Assembly: GCA_964036045.1 (NCBI GenBank)
Contig: CAXIWF010000588.1
Location: forward strand, 1-64,000
DNA from: Eutreptiella sp. 'Long Island Sound 2002'
Lineage: Eukaryota > Euglenozoa > Euglenophyceae > Eutreptiales > Eutreptiaceae
Direction of reading: 5' to 3'
DNA: 64,000 nucleotides
Shown: positions 1 through 9,627 of the stretch, piece after piece
Layout of the letters: each line of letters opens with the position of its first letter
How positions within the stretch are numbered: the stretch's first letter is position 1
Program-made: the position numbers and the translations under genes
The notes under the pieces: model-generated
The model's database searches: none
What the model saw: the letters and a program-made list of their open reading frames with translations, nothing else
Told to the model about the DNA's origin: nothing

Positions 1-854
1 ACACCGGTGGGGAGTAACGGCGTGGGGGTCGAGTGCAGCGTGTACGCGTGCGAGACATCCGCATAGATTCGTCCATATTTAACGTGTAAAGAGCGTGTAA
101 AAAGCGAAGGCACGTGTGAGTCAACCAAATGTGGAAAAAATAGAAAGCTCGAAGCGACAAATTGATTAACGTGTCTTGGATGTGTTGCGGGTCATGTGGC
201 GCTTGGCGCCGCGGCAACGATCAAAGGAAGGGACAAGCGACTCGCGGTCTCGGGAGAGGTGAGGAGACTCGATGAAGAACGGCGCACCAGTGGGTTTACC
301 AGCAGTGAGGAGTTGCACCATGTATCCCGGCGTGCTGTCTTGTTCCCCGTAGGACACAATAGACACTTGCTGGAGCAGAGCGCTACCGCCGGCACCCCAT
401 GCACCCCATACATGTTCATTGGCATTGTAATTGACTCCAATGGGTGTTTCACCATTGTCCACAGTCATGCGTTCCGGGCCCATTTGTGGCGTAGGCGGCG
501 CGGATGTAGAGGCGGGGCCAATTGCGGCGCTAGATGAAGATGAATTAGAAGCGGGCGCAGGCTCGGGAGCGGGTTCACCGGAAGGCGGAGTTGGTCGTTT
601 TATCAAGCCGGACTCGAGCAAGCCATTGAAAAGGCCGTCCAACTTATTGTTCATGGATTCATGGCCGGAAGAGACCTTGGCATCAAGAGCGTGAACGGAA
701 GATCGGACCTCAGAAATTTCTGTTTTCATGGCGGATTGAGTCTCTTCAAGTGCACGTAATTTATTATCGGTGTATACTTCGAAAGCCGATTGTGCGATAG
801 GCGTTTGGGATGTGCCATTCATGGGCGCATTAGTAGATTGCTTGGAAGAAGACG
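1..854 (-). mobile_element. Left half of an inverted Penelope-like element, split by insertion
   Basis: This stretch is the reverse complement of 1602-2455 with only scattered substitutions. It is one half of a second, oppositely oriented copy of the element at 855-6789. The other half lies at 6790-7545 and resumes at the same internal point (equivalent to base 1602). The simplest reading is that the forward element inserted into this copy. The half may continue left of the window, because the match is still running at base 1. Confidence 0.85.
166..822 (-). pseudogene. C-terminal half of Penelope-like ORF1, severed copy
   Basis: The frame encodes about 218 residues nearly identical to the last 218 residues of the zinc-knuckle protein at 1028-2290. 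A few changes are visible, for example Leu for Met and Thr for Asn. It lacks the zinc knuckles, which sit in the other half of the split copy beyond 6790. It is therefore a fragment cut by the nested insertion and not a gene of its own. Confidence 0.85.
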
Positions 855-984
855 TGCACTCTGGCTTGACGAAAGACGCTCACACATTCGTGTTCCACAG
901 TCTATGGGCTAACGCCGTTTTGTTGCTTTGTCCTGCCCGCTGACGAGTCTTGCCAGTACTTTCGCACCCCAAGTGACATTGTGT
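855..984 (+). repeat. 5' terminal direct repeat of the Penelope-like element
   Basis: These 130 bases recur in the same orientation at 6660-6789 and inverted at 7408-7537. The inverted copy is the 5' end of the recipient element. They precede the ORF1 start codon at 1028, so they probably carry the promoter and 5' UTR. Confidence 0.85.
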
Positions 985-1027
985 ACCTCTCGTTTGACCA
1001 CCCAAGGGTCATACTAACTCGCTCCTC

Positions 1028-2290
1028 ATGCCTCCCAAGAGCCGTTCCGATGCCTCTCAACGTCCCGAAGCTACGGACAAAACATATTGCTCCATGTGCG
1101 ACAACTATGGCCATTACATGTTCCAATGCCCTCAACGCATCAAGAAGTGTGGTGACATTGCTTCCGATGGGAGCTACATTCGACAAGTTACATGTTTCAA
1201 TTGCCTCGAAAAGCACCTCCTCAAAAATTGTCCCTACCAATGGATGTGGTGGCGCATTTGCGTTAACAAACGCAAGTTCTTTGAGTGCAAGGAGAATGGG
1301 ACTACGTTCGAAGGTATCCGCCCTGAGTCCATGGGACCACCGGTCGCTACTACGCCCAAGGCTTCCGCCGCTAGCGTCTATTCACTTGATGTGGTTGGTG
1401 TTTCTCCATGGAATGACGAGCGCATGAAGCTATTTGCCGACGAGCTATCACTTGAGGTGTCCCATGTGTCTTTCGATGAGCACACTCTCACCATCGCCGG
1501 TGTGCCCGACGCCACGACTAGTGATCTCATTTCGCGCATTCGAAATTCTAAAGACCCCGATGGTGAGTGTTGGACATCCGTTACTCGCCGCGTTGGAAAT
1601 TCGTCTTCTTCCAAGCAATCTACTAATGCGCCCATGAATGGCACATCCCAAACGCCTATCGCACAATCGGCTTTCGAAGTATACACCGATAATAAATTGC
1701 GTGCACTTGAAGAGACTCAATCCGCCATGAAAACAGAAATTTCTGAGGTCCGATCTTCCGTTCACGCTCTTGATGCCAAGGTCTCTTCCGGCCATGAATC
1801 CATGAACAATAAATTGGACGGCCTTTTCAATGGCTTGCTCGAGTCCGGCTTGATTAAAAGGCCAACTCCGCCTTCCGGTGAACCCGCTCCCGAGCCTGCG
1901 CCCGCTTCTAATTCGTCTTCATCTAGCGCCGCAATTGGCCCCGCCTCTACATCCGCGCCGCCTACGCCACAAATGGGCCCGGAACGCATGACGGTGGACA
2001 ATGGTGAAACACCCATTGGAGTCAATTACAATGCCAATGAACACGTATGGGGTGCATGGGGTGCCGGCGGTAGCGCTATGCTCCAACAAGTGTCTATTGT
2101 GTCCTACGGGGAACAAGACAGCACGCCGGGATACATGGTGCAACTCCTCAATGCTGGTAAACCCACCGGTGCGCCGTTCTTCATCGAGTCTCCTCACCTC
2201 TCCCGAGACCGCGAGTCGCTTGTCCCTTCCTTTGATCGTTGCCGCGGCGCCAAGCGCCACATGACCCGCAACACATCCAAGACACGTTAA
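1028..2290 (+). CDS. ORF1, CCHC zinc-knuckle nucleic-acid-binding protein of Penelope-like element
   Basis: The 420-residue product has an N-terminal zinc knuckle Cys21-x2-Cys24-x4-His29-x4-Cys34. A second Cys/His cluster follows (Cys56, Cys59, His63, Cys68), then more Cys residues near 75-90. This is the spacing of retroelement Gag-like nucleocapsid knuckles and suggests binding of element RNA. A central region may form a coiled coil (about residues 205-260). It is followed by a Pro/Ser/Ala-rich linker and a C-terminal region rich in Gly and aromatic residues, with a basic end. It lies 90 bp upstream of ORF2. Penelope elements are not generally noted for such an ORF1, which makes it unusual. 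The nucleic-acid-binding role is inferred from the knuckle alone. Confidence 0.65.
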   Translation: MPPKSRSDASQRPEATDKTYCSMCDNYGHYMFQCPQRIKKCGDIASDGSYIRQVTCFNCLEKHLLKNCPYQWMWWRICVNKRKFFECKENGTTFEGIRPESMGPPVATTPKASAASVYSLDVVGVSPWNDERMKLFADELSLEVSHVSFDEHTLTIAGVPDATTSDLISRIRNSKDPDGECWTSVTRRVGNSSSSKQSTNAPMNGTSQTPIAQSAFEVYTDNKLRALEETQSAMKTEISEVRSSVHALDAKVSSGHESMNNKLDGLFNGLLESGLIKRPTPPSGEPAPEPAPASNSSSSSAAIGPASTSAPPTPQMGPERMTVDNGETPIGVNYNANEHVWGAWGAGGSAMLQQVSIVSYGEQDSTPGYMVQLLNAGKPTGAPFFIESPHLSRDRESLVPSFDRCRGAKRHMTRNTSKTR

Positions 2291-2379
2291 TCAATTTGTC
2301 GCTTCGAGCTTTCTATTTTTTCCACGTTTGGTTGACTCACACGTGCCTTCGCTTTTTACACGCTCTTTACACGTTAATT

Positions 2380-5300
2380 ATGGATGAATCTATGCGGATG
2401 TCTCGCACGCGTACACGCTGCACTCGACCCCCACGCCGTTATTCCCCACCGGTGTTTCAACGTCCAATTTCCGTCGTCCCCAAGGAAAATCCACAACCAT
2501 CGCCAACTGCGTCTGCCCGGCGACGGCGAAGCTCTATTTGCTTAGCCGTTAAACGCCGTCACTCACGTTGGTCCCATCCCCCACCCAAAACCGCGTCCTC
2601 TACACCACACTCACGCGCGCACCGTGCATGCAAGCGCATTCGCCGCTTTGGTAGTGTCTCCTCTCGACCGGAACCAATTGAAAAATCGGTTTTGCAACTG
2701 CTCCCCATTCATGGCCTTCCGTGGCTCGAGCAAGTCGCCACCGTGGCCAATGCCCTTCAAGCCCATGCCACCCACACCCCCGTCCATAACACCGCCTCGG
2801 TCATTTCCGACTTCCAGGATACGGTTATTGAATTTGGTGAATCCATGTCATCTATGGCTATCCGCCAGTTTGCATGCGATGCACTCTGCAATATGAATGT
2901 CCGTTTTCCTTCCCAACCCGAGTTCGTCTCAAATGCCGTAACGCAATGCATGCATCTAATTAATGATTCCATAGTTTGCCGCCGCTTTTGGTATCGCTTT
3001 CATCGCTCCTATAACAATCTTCATTGGAGTATGATATCTGACCACGAATGTTTCCAATTTTGTTTGCATGTGCTTGACTACACACAATCCGTTTCTTCAG
3101 AACCTGCCTTTTTACCCTGCTCCCAATTCTGGTCTCCGCTCGAAACATGGTGGGATACCTTATTTAATGTATTCAACATCGATGGGACGATAGGTACCAC
3201 CTCCTTCTCTCGTGGCTCACAACACACAGCGTTCACCGGGCCCATGGCCCCGTTTGAGCACCATTTCGGCGCGCTCCCTTCGCCACATGATGTGGCCTGC
3301 AGATCGCGTCGCATACTCCTGTTACCGCAGCCGGGTGACTCCCCTGGCTTGCTAACCGATACTTTACGCGCCAACCCCGACTTGGAACTGGCAGTGTTCG
3401 GTATCCCCCATTCCCACAAGGTTTGGATTGAGTATGCGAGAAAATTGTGCAAGAACGGTAATGCGTGGTGTGCCTTCGAAGAAAAATACTCCGTTTCGTG
3501 CCCCCTGTTCCATCCTTTCTATACCAAACACCAACGTAAAAAATTCGTGAATTCCCCCGTCTCCTGGTTTGTCACAACCCCAACCCTACTTGAGGATTGC
3601 TGTGCATCAGCAAATGGCGCGCCCCTCTTCAATATTTATACATACATTGCTGCTATGAGCGCTAGAGCCAAAAACGGCCGTGGCTTTTGGAACATGCCGC
3701 CTGCACGCTTCACCGCTTCCATGGGCAAGGGCCCTATGCGCGTCATCTTTCGGGCGTCTATGGAACGCAACACTGAATTTCGTGACAATCTGTATTCCAG
3801 CAACACTTTCAAACCACACTCTGAAACCCAGAAGCTCGCTTTGTCCACGCACCTTGAAGAAATGAGAACACTTCTGCATTTTGCTCCGCAAACCTGGATC
3901 CGGAAACTGTTCGGTCTCTCAAAAGCTCTCTCTCTCCCATACCTGAAACCTGGTCTCCACTCTGTTTATGTTGTCTTCTCTCTGTTGGACTCCAGAGTGT
4001 ATGTAGGCCGCACGGACCGACCCCTTGTCGTGCGTTTCCTGGAACACATCGCGGGGGCTATGCGCGCACTCTTTCACATTCACCGCGGGGAACACGAGTT
4101 TCTTGAAGGCCTTGATTTTTATAGTGCTATGGCGCGAAAAGGCTTGCACCATTTTCTAATTTTGCCCCTGGAAGTGTGCCACCAGTCTCAGCATGCGTCA
4201 GTGGAAAAGAAATGGATTCGGTACTTCGGTGCCAATGTATACAATCAGCGCGATACCGCCCACTACTGCCACCTCAAATGGAAACTGCTGAAACGCATCC
4301 AGGCATCCACAGAAATCTGCAGCCGCCAGCGTGTCAAAACGATTGTCGGCTACATCCAGAAGAACCGCCGCATCGCCCTCTCTCTACCCACCCTGTTGGA
4401 TACTCTAACTGTATCCAAATCCATTATACCACGTCAGGAGTGGAACGATTTATTCCGCAAGGTGTCTGCCCGTGTTCATCAACGCGTCGGTATCCACCTG
4501 CCCCAGCGTCTTCCCTTCCCATATCCTGCCTCCAACGACCCTGCCCCCCAGGATATCAAAAGCTGCATTCAAGACACCATCTCCCAATCCCCCCTCCCCC
4601 TGCCACTCCGTTCCTACCTGCGGTCCGCTGTCCAGCTCACCTCGAAGAGTGGCTGCACTGTTCGTGACCATCTGTGTACGCGGAAAATTCAGAAGTCCTG
4701 GGACTACATCTGCCGCCGGTCTTCCCACTGTGCGTGCTCCCATGTCTCCGGTGTTCACACGATACAGAACTGTGTATGCACGCGTGACCCCTCTGAATGG
4801 CAAACCCTCTTTGGGCCTGAATACTGCTTGCTTACTCAACACATGGGCAACAGAACGATCACCACGTGGGAATCTATGGAAGGGGACGTGGTCCGATGCG
4901 CGAAGCGCATTGCCACAGTGTCGCGCCTGCCTGATAACCTAGTCGGCACCTACTGTGCTGCGATGGTCCACAAGGCCAAGTCGCTTCACACGGACACGGC
5001 CCACAGCCTACCCTGGTATCTGCGGCCGGAGCGTATCAAGGAATTTAAACGCAAATGGGGTGATCGCTACGTTTTCCTTGTTGTTGATAAAAACCCCGGG
5101 CGCACCTGGGTTATGTGTAAGCGTTTATTTTTCAGCTACATCCGGATCCTGTACTCCGACCCCGAACAGTTTGAAGTTTTGGGCGATTTTCCGACTGTGG
5201 TTGATGCTAAAGTTTTTGCTCTGCAAAAGCTCATGGACGCTGCACGTCAGTTTGGATTGACCAAGTACTTCCGCTGCTCTGCCCGCACCTCTCCCCCAGT

Positions 5301-6618
5301 GTCCTTCCCCTTCTTGAAGCATAAAAGTGACGAGTTCACTGATACCCTGAAATGGCGTCTGTTGTTTTCCCACTTTAGCCATCCCATGAAACAGCATGGC
5401 CGCCTCATAAGTCGCTGTCTCACACTACTCATCAGTGCAGCGACCCAGATGCTGGATACATGGGCAATTCTGGATGTGCGCGACGTGCGTGCGTATGTCG
5501 AGAAGCTCAACTCAGCGATGGCTCGCCTGTACCCCTCAGGACCCCCCCCCCGCAAAAAACTGCGTCTGTTCGAGTTGGACGTCCGGGAGATGTTCCCTCG
5601 CCTCCCTAGGGATGGCGTTATTGAAGCAATATCCCAGATTGCCGATGCCCTTGCGGACGCGATCCGTGCAGCCCCACCATCCCCGAAACCTCACATACCC
5701 AGCAACCTCCGAGTGGGCTCTAACGGCCTCCTCTTCAGCATCCATCGTCGTAACCGCAAGCTGGACCGCTTGGGTCGTGGCTACACTAGTGACTTTCACA
5801 TACTCAGCATGTCAGATGTTTTAGCTTATATGAATTTTGATGTATATCACAATGATATTTTTGTCATTGGTAGCAGGGTGGCCAAACAAAAACGCGGCGT
5901 TGCGATAGGCGGTCTATGCTCGGCGCAAGCTGCGCAACTTTTTTGCATGATGCGTGAATTGTCGTTTAACACTTCCTCTGGCTCTCCGGCTCACAAGCTG
6001 TCACGACGCCTGCCCAAACATGCCCTTCCCATCCCCCCTTACAGGTACATGGACAACATTGTAGGCGCCATATGTGGGAATATTGGCCTGACTAGACTCC
6101 AGCGTATGTTCGAAAAACTGTATGGGCTGGAATTGCAACAGGAATCCGAGGGTCTGGTGATTCCCAGCCTGGAAGCGGTTCTGTGCGTGCTACCAGACAC
6201 CGCAGAGGTATCAATGCGCCTGAAAACTAAGGTAGATTGGAGCGTGCCCCCCCACAAACGATTCTCCCGATTCCCGGACCCCGAGGCTGTCCAAGCAAAA
6301 CGCTCCACCAAGAGCATTGCAGTCACCCTGGGGCTCAAATCCGCTGGGTATTCCACGCGCTGGTCCGATGTACAACACAATGCCCTTGCATGCGTGCACG
6401 AATTACACATGAAGCGGTACCCCACCTCATGGTGGAAACCTGGTCTTTATTCGGGACTCACCCGGTCTAATTTGTGTGACCGTGATCTGGTTCTAGGTCT
6501 GCTTTACCCGCCTGCTCCCTCCCTGCCCCCCGTATGTAATCCTGTGCTCCACAGCCTGGGGTTGCCTGGTACGGATGCCACAACTGCACTCTGCAGTGCC
6601 AATATACTTGGCCTTTGA
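2380..6618 (+). CDS. ORF2, GIY-YIG endonuclease plus reverse transcriptase (Penelope-like)
   Basis: The product is about 1,412 residues when started at the ATG at 2380; the frame is open further upstream, overlapping ORF1. A GIY-YIG nuclease core is visible at residues 528-545 (S-V-Y-V-V ... R-V-Y-V-G-R-T), with the rest of the domain to about residue 620. The reverse transcriptase follows. The motif V-V-D-K-N-P-G (Asp903) resembles the D-K-G motif ahead of Penelope RT domains. Catalytic Asp1067 lies in F-E-L-D-V and Asp1225 in R-Y-M-D-N. The second Asp of the usual Y-x-D-D box is Asn here, which is odd. A G-V-A-I-G-G-L segment precedes the Y-M-D-N box. The protein would nick target DNA and copy element RNA in the nucleus. 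The N-terminal 500 residues are basic and unrecognised. Confidence 0.75.
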   Translation: MDESMRMSRTRTRCTRPPRRYSPPVFQRPISVVPKENPQPSPTASARRRRSSICLAVKRRHSRWSHPPPKTASSTPHSRAHRACKRIRRFGSVSSRPEPIEKSVLQLLPIHGLPWLEQVATVANALQAHATHTPVHNTASVISDFQDTVIEFGESMSSMAIRQFACDALCNMNVRFPSQPEFVSNAVTQCMHLINDSIVCRRFWYRFHRSYNNLHWSMISDHECFQFCLHVLDYTQSVSSEPAFLPCSQFWSPLETWWDTLFNVFNIDGTIGTTSFSRGSQHTAFTGPMAPFEHHFGALPSPHDVACRSRRILLLPQPGDSPGLLTDTLRANPDLELAVFGIPHSHKVWIEYARKLCKNGNAWCAFEEKYSVSCPLFHPFYTKHQRKKFVNSPVSWFVTTPTLLEDCCASANGAPLFNIYTYIAAMSARAKNGRGFWNMPPARFTASMGKGPMRVIFRASMERNTEFRDNLYSSNTFKPHSETQKLALSTHLEEMRTLLHFAPQTWIRKLFGLSKALSLPYLKPGLHSVYVVFSLLDSRVYVGRTDRPLVVRFLEHIAGAMRALFHIHRGEHEFLEGLDFYSAMARKGLHHFLILPLEVCHQSQHASVEKKWIRYFGANVYNQRDTAHYCHLKWKLLKRIQASTEICSRQRVKTIVGYIQKNRRIALSLPTLLDTLTVSKSIIPRQEWNDLFRKVSARVHQRVGIHLPQRLPFPYPASNDPAPQDIKSCIQDTISQSPLPLPLRSYLRSAVQLTSKSGCTVRDHLCTRKIQKSWDYICRRSSHCACSHVSGVHTIQNCVCTRDPSEWQTLFGPEYCLLTQHMGNRTITTWESMEGDVVRCAKRIATVSRLPDNLVGTYCAAMVHKAKSLHTDTAHSLPWYLRPERIKEFKRKWGDRYVFLVVDKNPGRTWVMCKRLFFSYIRILYSDPEQFEVLGDFPTVVDAKVFALQKLMDAARQFGLTKYFRCSARTSPPVSFPFLKHKSDEFTDTLKWRLLFSHFSHPMKQHGRLISRCLTLLISAATQMLDTWAILDVRDVRAYVEKLNSAMARLYPSGPPPRKKLRLFELDVREMFPRLPRDGVIEAISQIADALADAIRAAPPSPKPHIPSNLRVGSNGLLFSIHRRNRKLDRLGRGYTSDFHILSMSDVLAYMNFDVYHNDIFVIGSRVAKQKRGVAIGGLCSAQAAQLFCMMRELSFNTSSGSPAHKLSRRLPKHALPIPPYRYMDNIVGAICGNIGLTRLQRMFEKLYGLELQQESEGLVIPSLEAVLCVLPDTAEVSMRLKTKVDWSVPPHKRFSRFPDPEAVQAKRSTKSIAVTLGLKSAGYSTRWSDVQHNALACVHELHMKRYPTSWWKPGLYSGLTRSNLCDRDLVLGLLYPPAPSLPPVCNPVLHSLGLPGTDATTALCSANILGL

Positions 6619-6659
6619 TGACTTGGTGATTCCAGGGGGCTCCGGCCCCCTGTTTTATG

Positions 6660-6789
6660 TGCACTCTGGCTTGACGAAAGACGCTCACACATTCGTGTTC
6701 CACAGTCTATGGGCTAACGCCGTTTTGTTGCTTTGTCCTGCCCGCTGACGAGTCTTGCCAGTACTTTCGCACCCCAAGTGACATTGTGT
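6660..6789 (+). repeat. 3' terminal direct repeat of the Penelope-like element
   Basis: This is a second copy of 855-984 in the same orientation, starting about 40 bp after the ORF2 stop. It ends exactly where the inverted recipient copy resumes at 6790. Eight extra bases before it (6652-6659) also occur, inverted, beyond the recipient's 5' end at 7538-7545. Confidence 0.85.
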
Positions 6790-7364
6790 GAATTTCCAAT
6801 GCGGCGAGTAACGGATGTCCAACACTCACCATCGGGGTCTTTAGAATTTCGAATGCGCGAAATGAGATCACTAGTCGTGGCGTCGGGCACACCGGCGATG
6901 GTGAGAGTGTGCTCATCAAAAGACACATGGGACACCTCAAGTGATAGCTCGTCGGCAAATAGCTTCATGCGTTCGTCATTCCATGGAGAAACACCAACCA
7001 CATCAAGTGAATAGACGCTAGCGGCGGAAGCCTTGGGTGTAGTAGCGACCGGTGGTCCCATGGACTCAGGGCGGATACCTTCGAACGTAGTCCCATTCTC
7101 CTTGCACTCAAAGAATTTGCGTTTGTTAACGCAAATGCGCCACCACATCCATTGGTAGGGACAATTTTTGAGGAGGTGCTTTTCGAGGCAATTGAAACAC
7201 GTAACTTGTCGAATGTAGCTCCCATCGGAAGCAACGTCACCACACTTCTTGATGCGTTGAGGGCATTGGAACATGTAATGACCATAGTTGTCGCACATGG
7301 AGCAATATGTTTTGTCCGTAGCTTCGGGACGTTGAGAGGCATCGGAACGGCTCTTGGGAGGCAT
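6790..7364 (-). pseudogene. N-terminal half of Penelope-like ORF1, severed copy
   Basis: The - strand frame from 7364 encodes the first ~190 residues of ORF1, including both zinc-knuckle clusters. It then runs into the forward element's terminal repeat at 6789 and ends out of context. The differences from 1028-2290 are few, so the split copy was probably intact before the insertion. Confidence 0.8.
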
Positions 7365-7545
7365 GAGGAGCGAGTTAGTATGACCCTTGGGTGGTCAAAC
7401 GAGAGGTACACAATGTCACTTGGGGTGCTAAAGTACTGGCAAGACTCGTCAGCGGGCAGGACAAAGCAACAAAACGGCGTTAGCCCATAGACTGTGGAAC
7501 ACGAATGTGTGAGCGTCTTTCGTCAAGCCAGAGTGCACATAAAAC
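6790..7545 (-). mobile_element. Right half (5' end) of the inverted Penelope-like element
   Basis: The reverse complement of 855-1602 runs from 6790 to 7537. A further 8 bases match the sequence that precedes the 130-bp terminal repeat at 6652-6659. It contains the 5' terminal repeat and the ORF1 start in inverted orientation. It abuts the truncated end of the repeat copy starting at 7547. Confidence 0.85.
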
Positions 7546-7546
7546 T

Positions 7547-8043
7547 GTGTAACCCATCAGTTTCCATTGATCTGATAAGGCCCCAAAGAAACTTTCCTCA
7601 AATACTGAAGTGCATGGCGTTGCTTTTAAAGCAGATAAGTGGGTAGAAGAGGTAGGATCCAATGCACCACCATTTCTATAAGCAATAGTATACTTCTCCC
7701 ACCGCTCTGACATGACACGGAAGATGATGCGTAGGCGCCTCAACAAGATCGGCAACAAAGGGTGAGTTTGTACGATTGCCATTCCCTTGCCCTCAAATTG
7801 CAAAGCAAGCTTGGGATCCAAGGCCCATGAACGCAATGCCTCTTGGAATTGCAAAACATAAGGGTGGGCAGCGCCAACGGAAACAATACCACCTGCATGA
7901 AACTCTTGGAAGAAAGGCTTCGCCCAACATGCATGCAAAACCGTACCCATCATGAGAAACAAGCACGTGGAGGGTGCTTGTGCCCAACGGAGAAGAGAAG
8001 ACCACCAAGGCAAAGAGTCACCATTGCGAACCTTATCTTGCAA
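7547..8043 (-). pseudogene. Second ORF of the unrecognised element, truncated at its 3' end (copy A)
   Basis: From the Met at 8043 the frame runs through about 165 residues rich in Trp, Leu and Arg. It then passes into Penelope sequence below 7547, so the native C-terminus is missing. The native continuation is preserved at 10507-10951. No family is recognised. The same frame occurs in copy B up to the insertion at 12081. It probably joins the upstream - strand ORF by splicing: a G-T-A-A-G-T site lies just beyond that ORF near 8085-8090. The phases I tried did not fit cleanly, so the exon structure is uncertain. Confidence 0.4.
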
Positions 8044-8084
8044 AAAAGCAATAATGCGGTTAAGTAAGAGAAGAATGATGCAAC

Positions 8085-8873
8085 TTACATAGAATGTGCT
8101 AAAGAATCGCTATCCAATGGTCCGCCCCAAAGTGGGGGTGGTTGTGTGATGGCGGTTTTGTTGTGAGTAAGGGGGCATTGCAAAATCGCATGGATCCATC
8201 GTCCCCCACCCGACTCATCAATTGCACGACCGGAGTTGCATTGGAAATGCCAACCTTCCTTTGATGTCCCGTCGCGACCCATACACATGGCAAAGTCCTT
8301 TGAACTTTTCTTGGCTTGTGCAAAAGCAAGGGCCGCGCACTCTTTCGCCCACTCACCTCCCTCAACACCCCAACGATCAAAGGTGCATCTACAAGGAACA
8401 CGTGTGACATGAATCCCAAATGCATTAGCCCCATGGACAATGTGTTGACCAACCTTGTTTGCAGAAGTACGATCTCTCATCATACGGTAGGCACATTGAC
8501 GCACACTTGCCTTGTATCTACCACCATGAAAAAGGGAAGGATTTTGCGAGCGAAGCAATTGTCTTTTGAGACAAGAAGAAACGACATTGCGCGCCAAAGC
8601 CTTTGCCCTCCATCTTGCCCTACTATTGACTACTTGCAAAACACGTGAGTGGGACATCCTTAACCTAAGGTTTTTTTCCTTAAGTTCCTTCTTCCTCTTA
8701 TAATCAACGGCCCGAAGTGCAACCATTCGGCGCCTTGTCTTCTCCATCTCAATCTTCACATCGGTCAACCTCTTTTCATACATCTCCAACTCAAGGTTTT
8801 TGATCGTTGCTTCTTTCAACATCATGTTGCAACGATCCTCCACTACCTTCAAGTCTCCCAAAGTCCTTTGCAA
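8085..8873 (-). CDS. Element-encoded protein with coiled coil, possible transposase-like (copy A)
   Basis: The 262-residue frame begins with a charged, probably coiled-coil segment (about residues 5-70). A basic region rich in Arg and Lys follows (75-115), then a Cys/His-containing part. The motif R-D-G-T-S-K-E-G-W-H-F lies near residue 208. D-G-T-S followed by an aromatic beta-strand resembles the first catalytic Asp of RNase H-fold transposases, but this is only a resemblance. An identical frame is at 12542-13330. Identity between copies, and insertion of other elements into one of them, point to a mobile element. I do not recognise the family. Confidence 0.45.
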   Translation of the reverse strand: MQRTLGDLKVVEDRCNMMLKEATIKNLELEMYEKRLTDVKIEMEKTRRRMVALRAVDYKRKKELKEKNLRLRMSHSRVLQVVNSRARWRAKALARNVVSSCLKRQLLRSQNPSLFHGGRYKASVRQCAYRMMRDRTSANKVGQHIVHGANAFGIHVTRVPCRCTFDRWGVEGGEWAKECAALAFAQAKKSSKDFAMCMGRDGTSKEGWHFQCNSGRAIDESGGGRWIHAILQCPLTHNKTAITQPPPLWGGPLDSDSLAHSM

Positions 8874-9150
8874 CCTAAAGCAGGTTGAAAAGCAAGTGTC
8901 GGCACCTCAAAAGTGGAGCCGTACTTGGATCGGTAATACTTGCCGGTGTCATTTTTGGGTCGCCGGCAACCCAAAACACCAACGGGTGCACCGTACTTGA
9001 CGAAACTAGCCAAATCCTAAATGCCTTTTGATCCCTCAACTTGTGGTGCCTTTAGCTTGGAAATCCATGAGGATCCACTTTTTCGCAATATTAGTACCCA
9101 AAGGTGAATAGCATGGTCAAACCTTGAAAACAAAGCGGCACAAGGTAACA

Positions 9151-9627
9151 CTACAACCTAGCAAACACGCACAAGCAGTTTTTGGAGGCAACCAACACGG
9201 ACATGTACCACGATTGCAACATGGTGACAATTGTTGGCCTAAATTGTAAATCAAGGTTGTAATGACCACAATGCAAGGAGTCACACCTTGAAAGTTTGGG
9301 TGTAGACCTCACTCGTAGTTGCCTTTTTAACCTTGAGCGCGTCCTAGTTGCCACTTGTTGACAATGACCTTCAAAAGTCTTCTTCTCAAACTTCTCTTCC
9401 TTGATTGTCCCCAACAATGCCTTGCCCCTAGCCTTGCAATCACCAATGTAGCACCATTGTGGTGTCCTACCACACTTCAGGTGAGGAGGGGGTGGCTGCA
9501 ATGGTAGCTCGGTCGGCGGCGAACGCCATTGCGTCGAGACTACCAAGTCGCCATGAACCCAACACCACTTTCTTGGCATTAGTAGTGCGGCAGCAGGATC
9601 CAAAGATCTGAAACATAGAATCGTCAT
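9151..9627 (-). CDS. Possible upstream ORF or exon of the unrecognised element (copy A)
   Basis: The 158-residue frame lies upstream, on the - strand, of the coiled-coil ORF. It contains a Cys/Trp/His-rich part (W-C-W-V-H-G-D, then C-G-R-T, W-C-Y-I-G-D-C and G-H-C) that could bind zinc. A basic C-terminal half follows. The same frame occurs at 13608-14084. It may be the first exon of the element gene. No homologue is recognised, and a chance frame cannot be excluded. Confidence 0.3.
   Translation of the reverse strand: MTILCFRSLDPAAALLMPRKWCWVHGDLVVSTQWRSPPTELPLQPPPPHLKCGRTPQWCYIGDCKARGKALLGTIKEEKFEKKTFEGHCQQVATRTRSRLKRQLRVRSTPKLSRCDSLHCGHYNLDLQFRPTIVTMLQSWYMSVLVASKNCLCVFARL

Larger units (their letters stand above)
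855..6789 (+). mobile_element. Complete Penelope-like retroelement, N-terminal GIY-YIG type
   Basis: The element is about 5.9 kb. A 130-bp sequence at its 5' end (855-984) is repeated directly at its 3' end (6660-6789), resembling the LTR-like repeats of Penelope elements. It carries two ORFs in the same direction: a zinc-knuckle ORF1 and an ORF2 with a GIY-YIG endonuclease ahead of a reverse transcriptase. Canonical Penelope elements have GIY-YIG after the RT. The permuted order fits the Chlamys/Naiad-like clade described from green algae and protists. It is inserted in an inverted copy of itself (1-854 and 6790-7545). Both ORFs are open, so it may be young. Confidence 0.75.

Noticed and set aside
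7480-8085. Clean splice of the - strand coiled-coil ORF to the next ORF through a G-T-A-A-G-T site
   Set aside because: The donor looks good, but none of the acceptors I tried gives a matching phase. It was left as separate ORFs.
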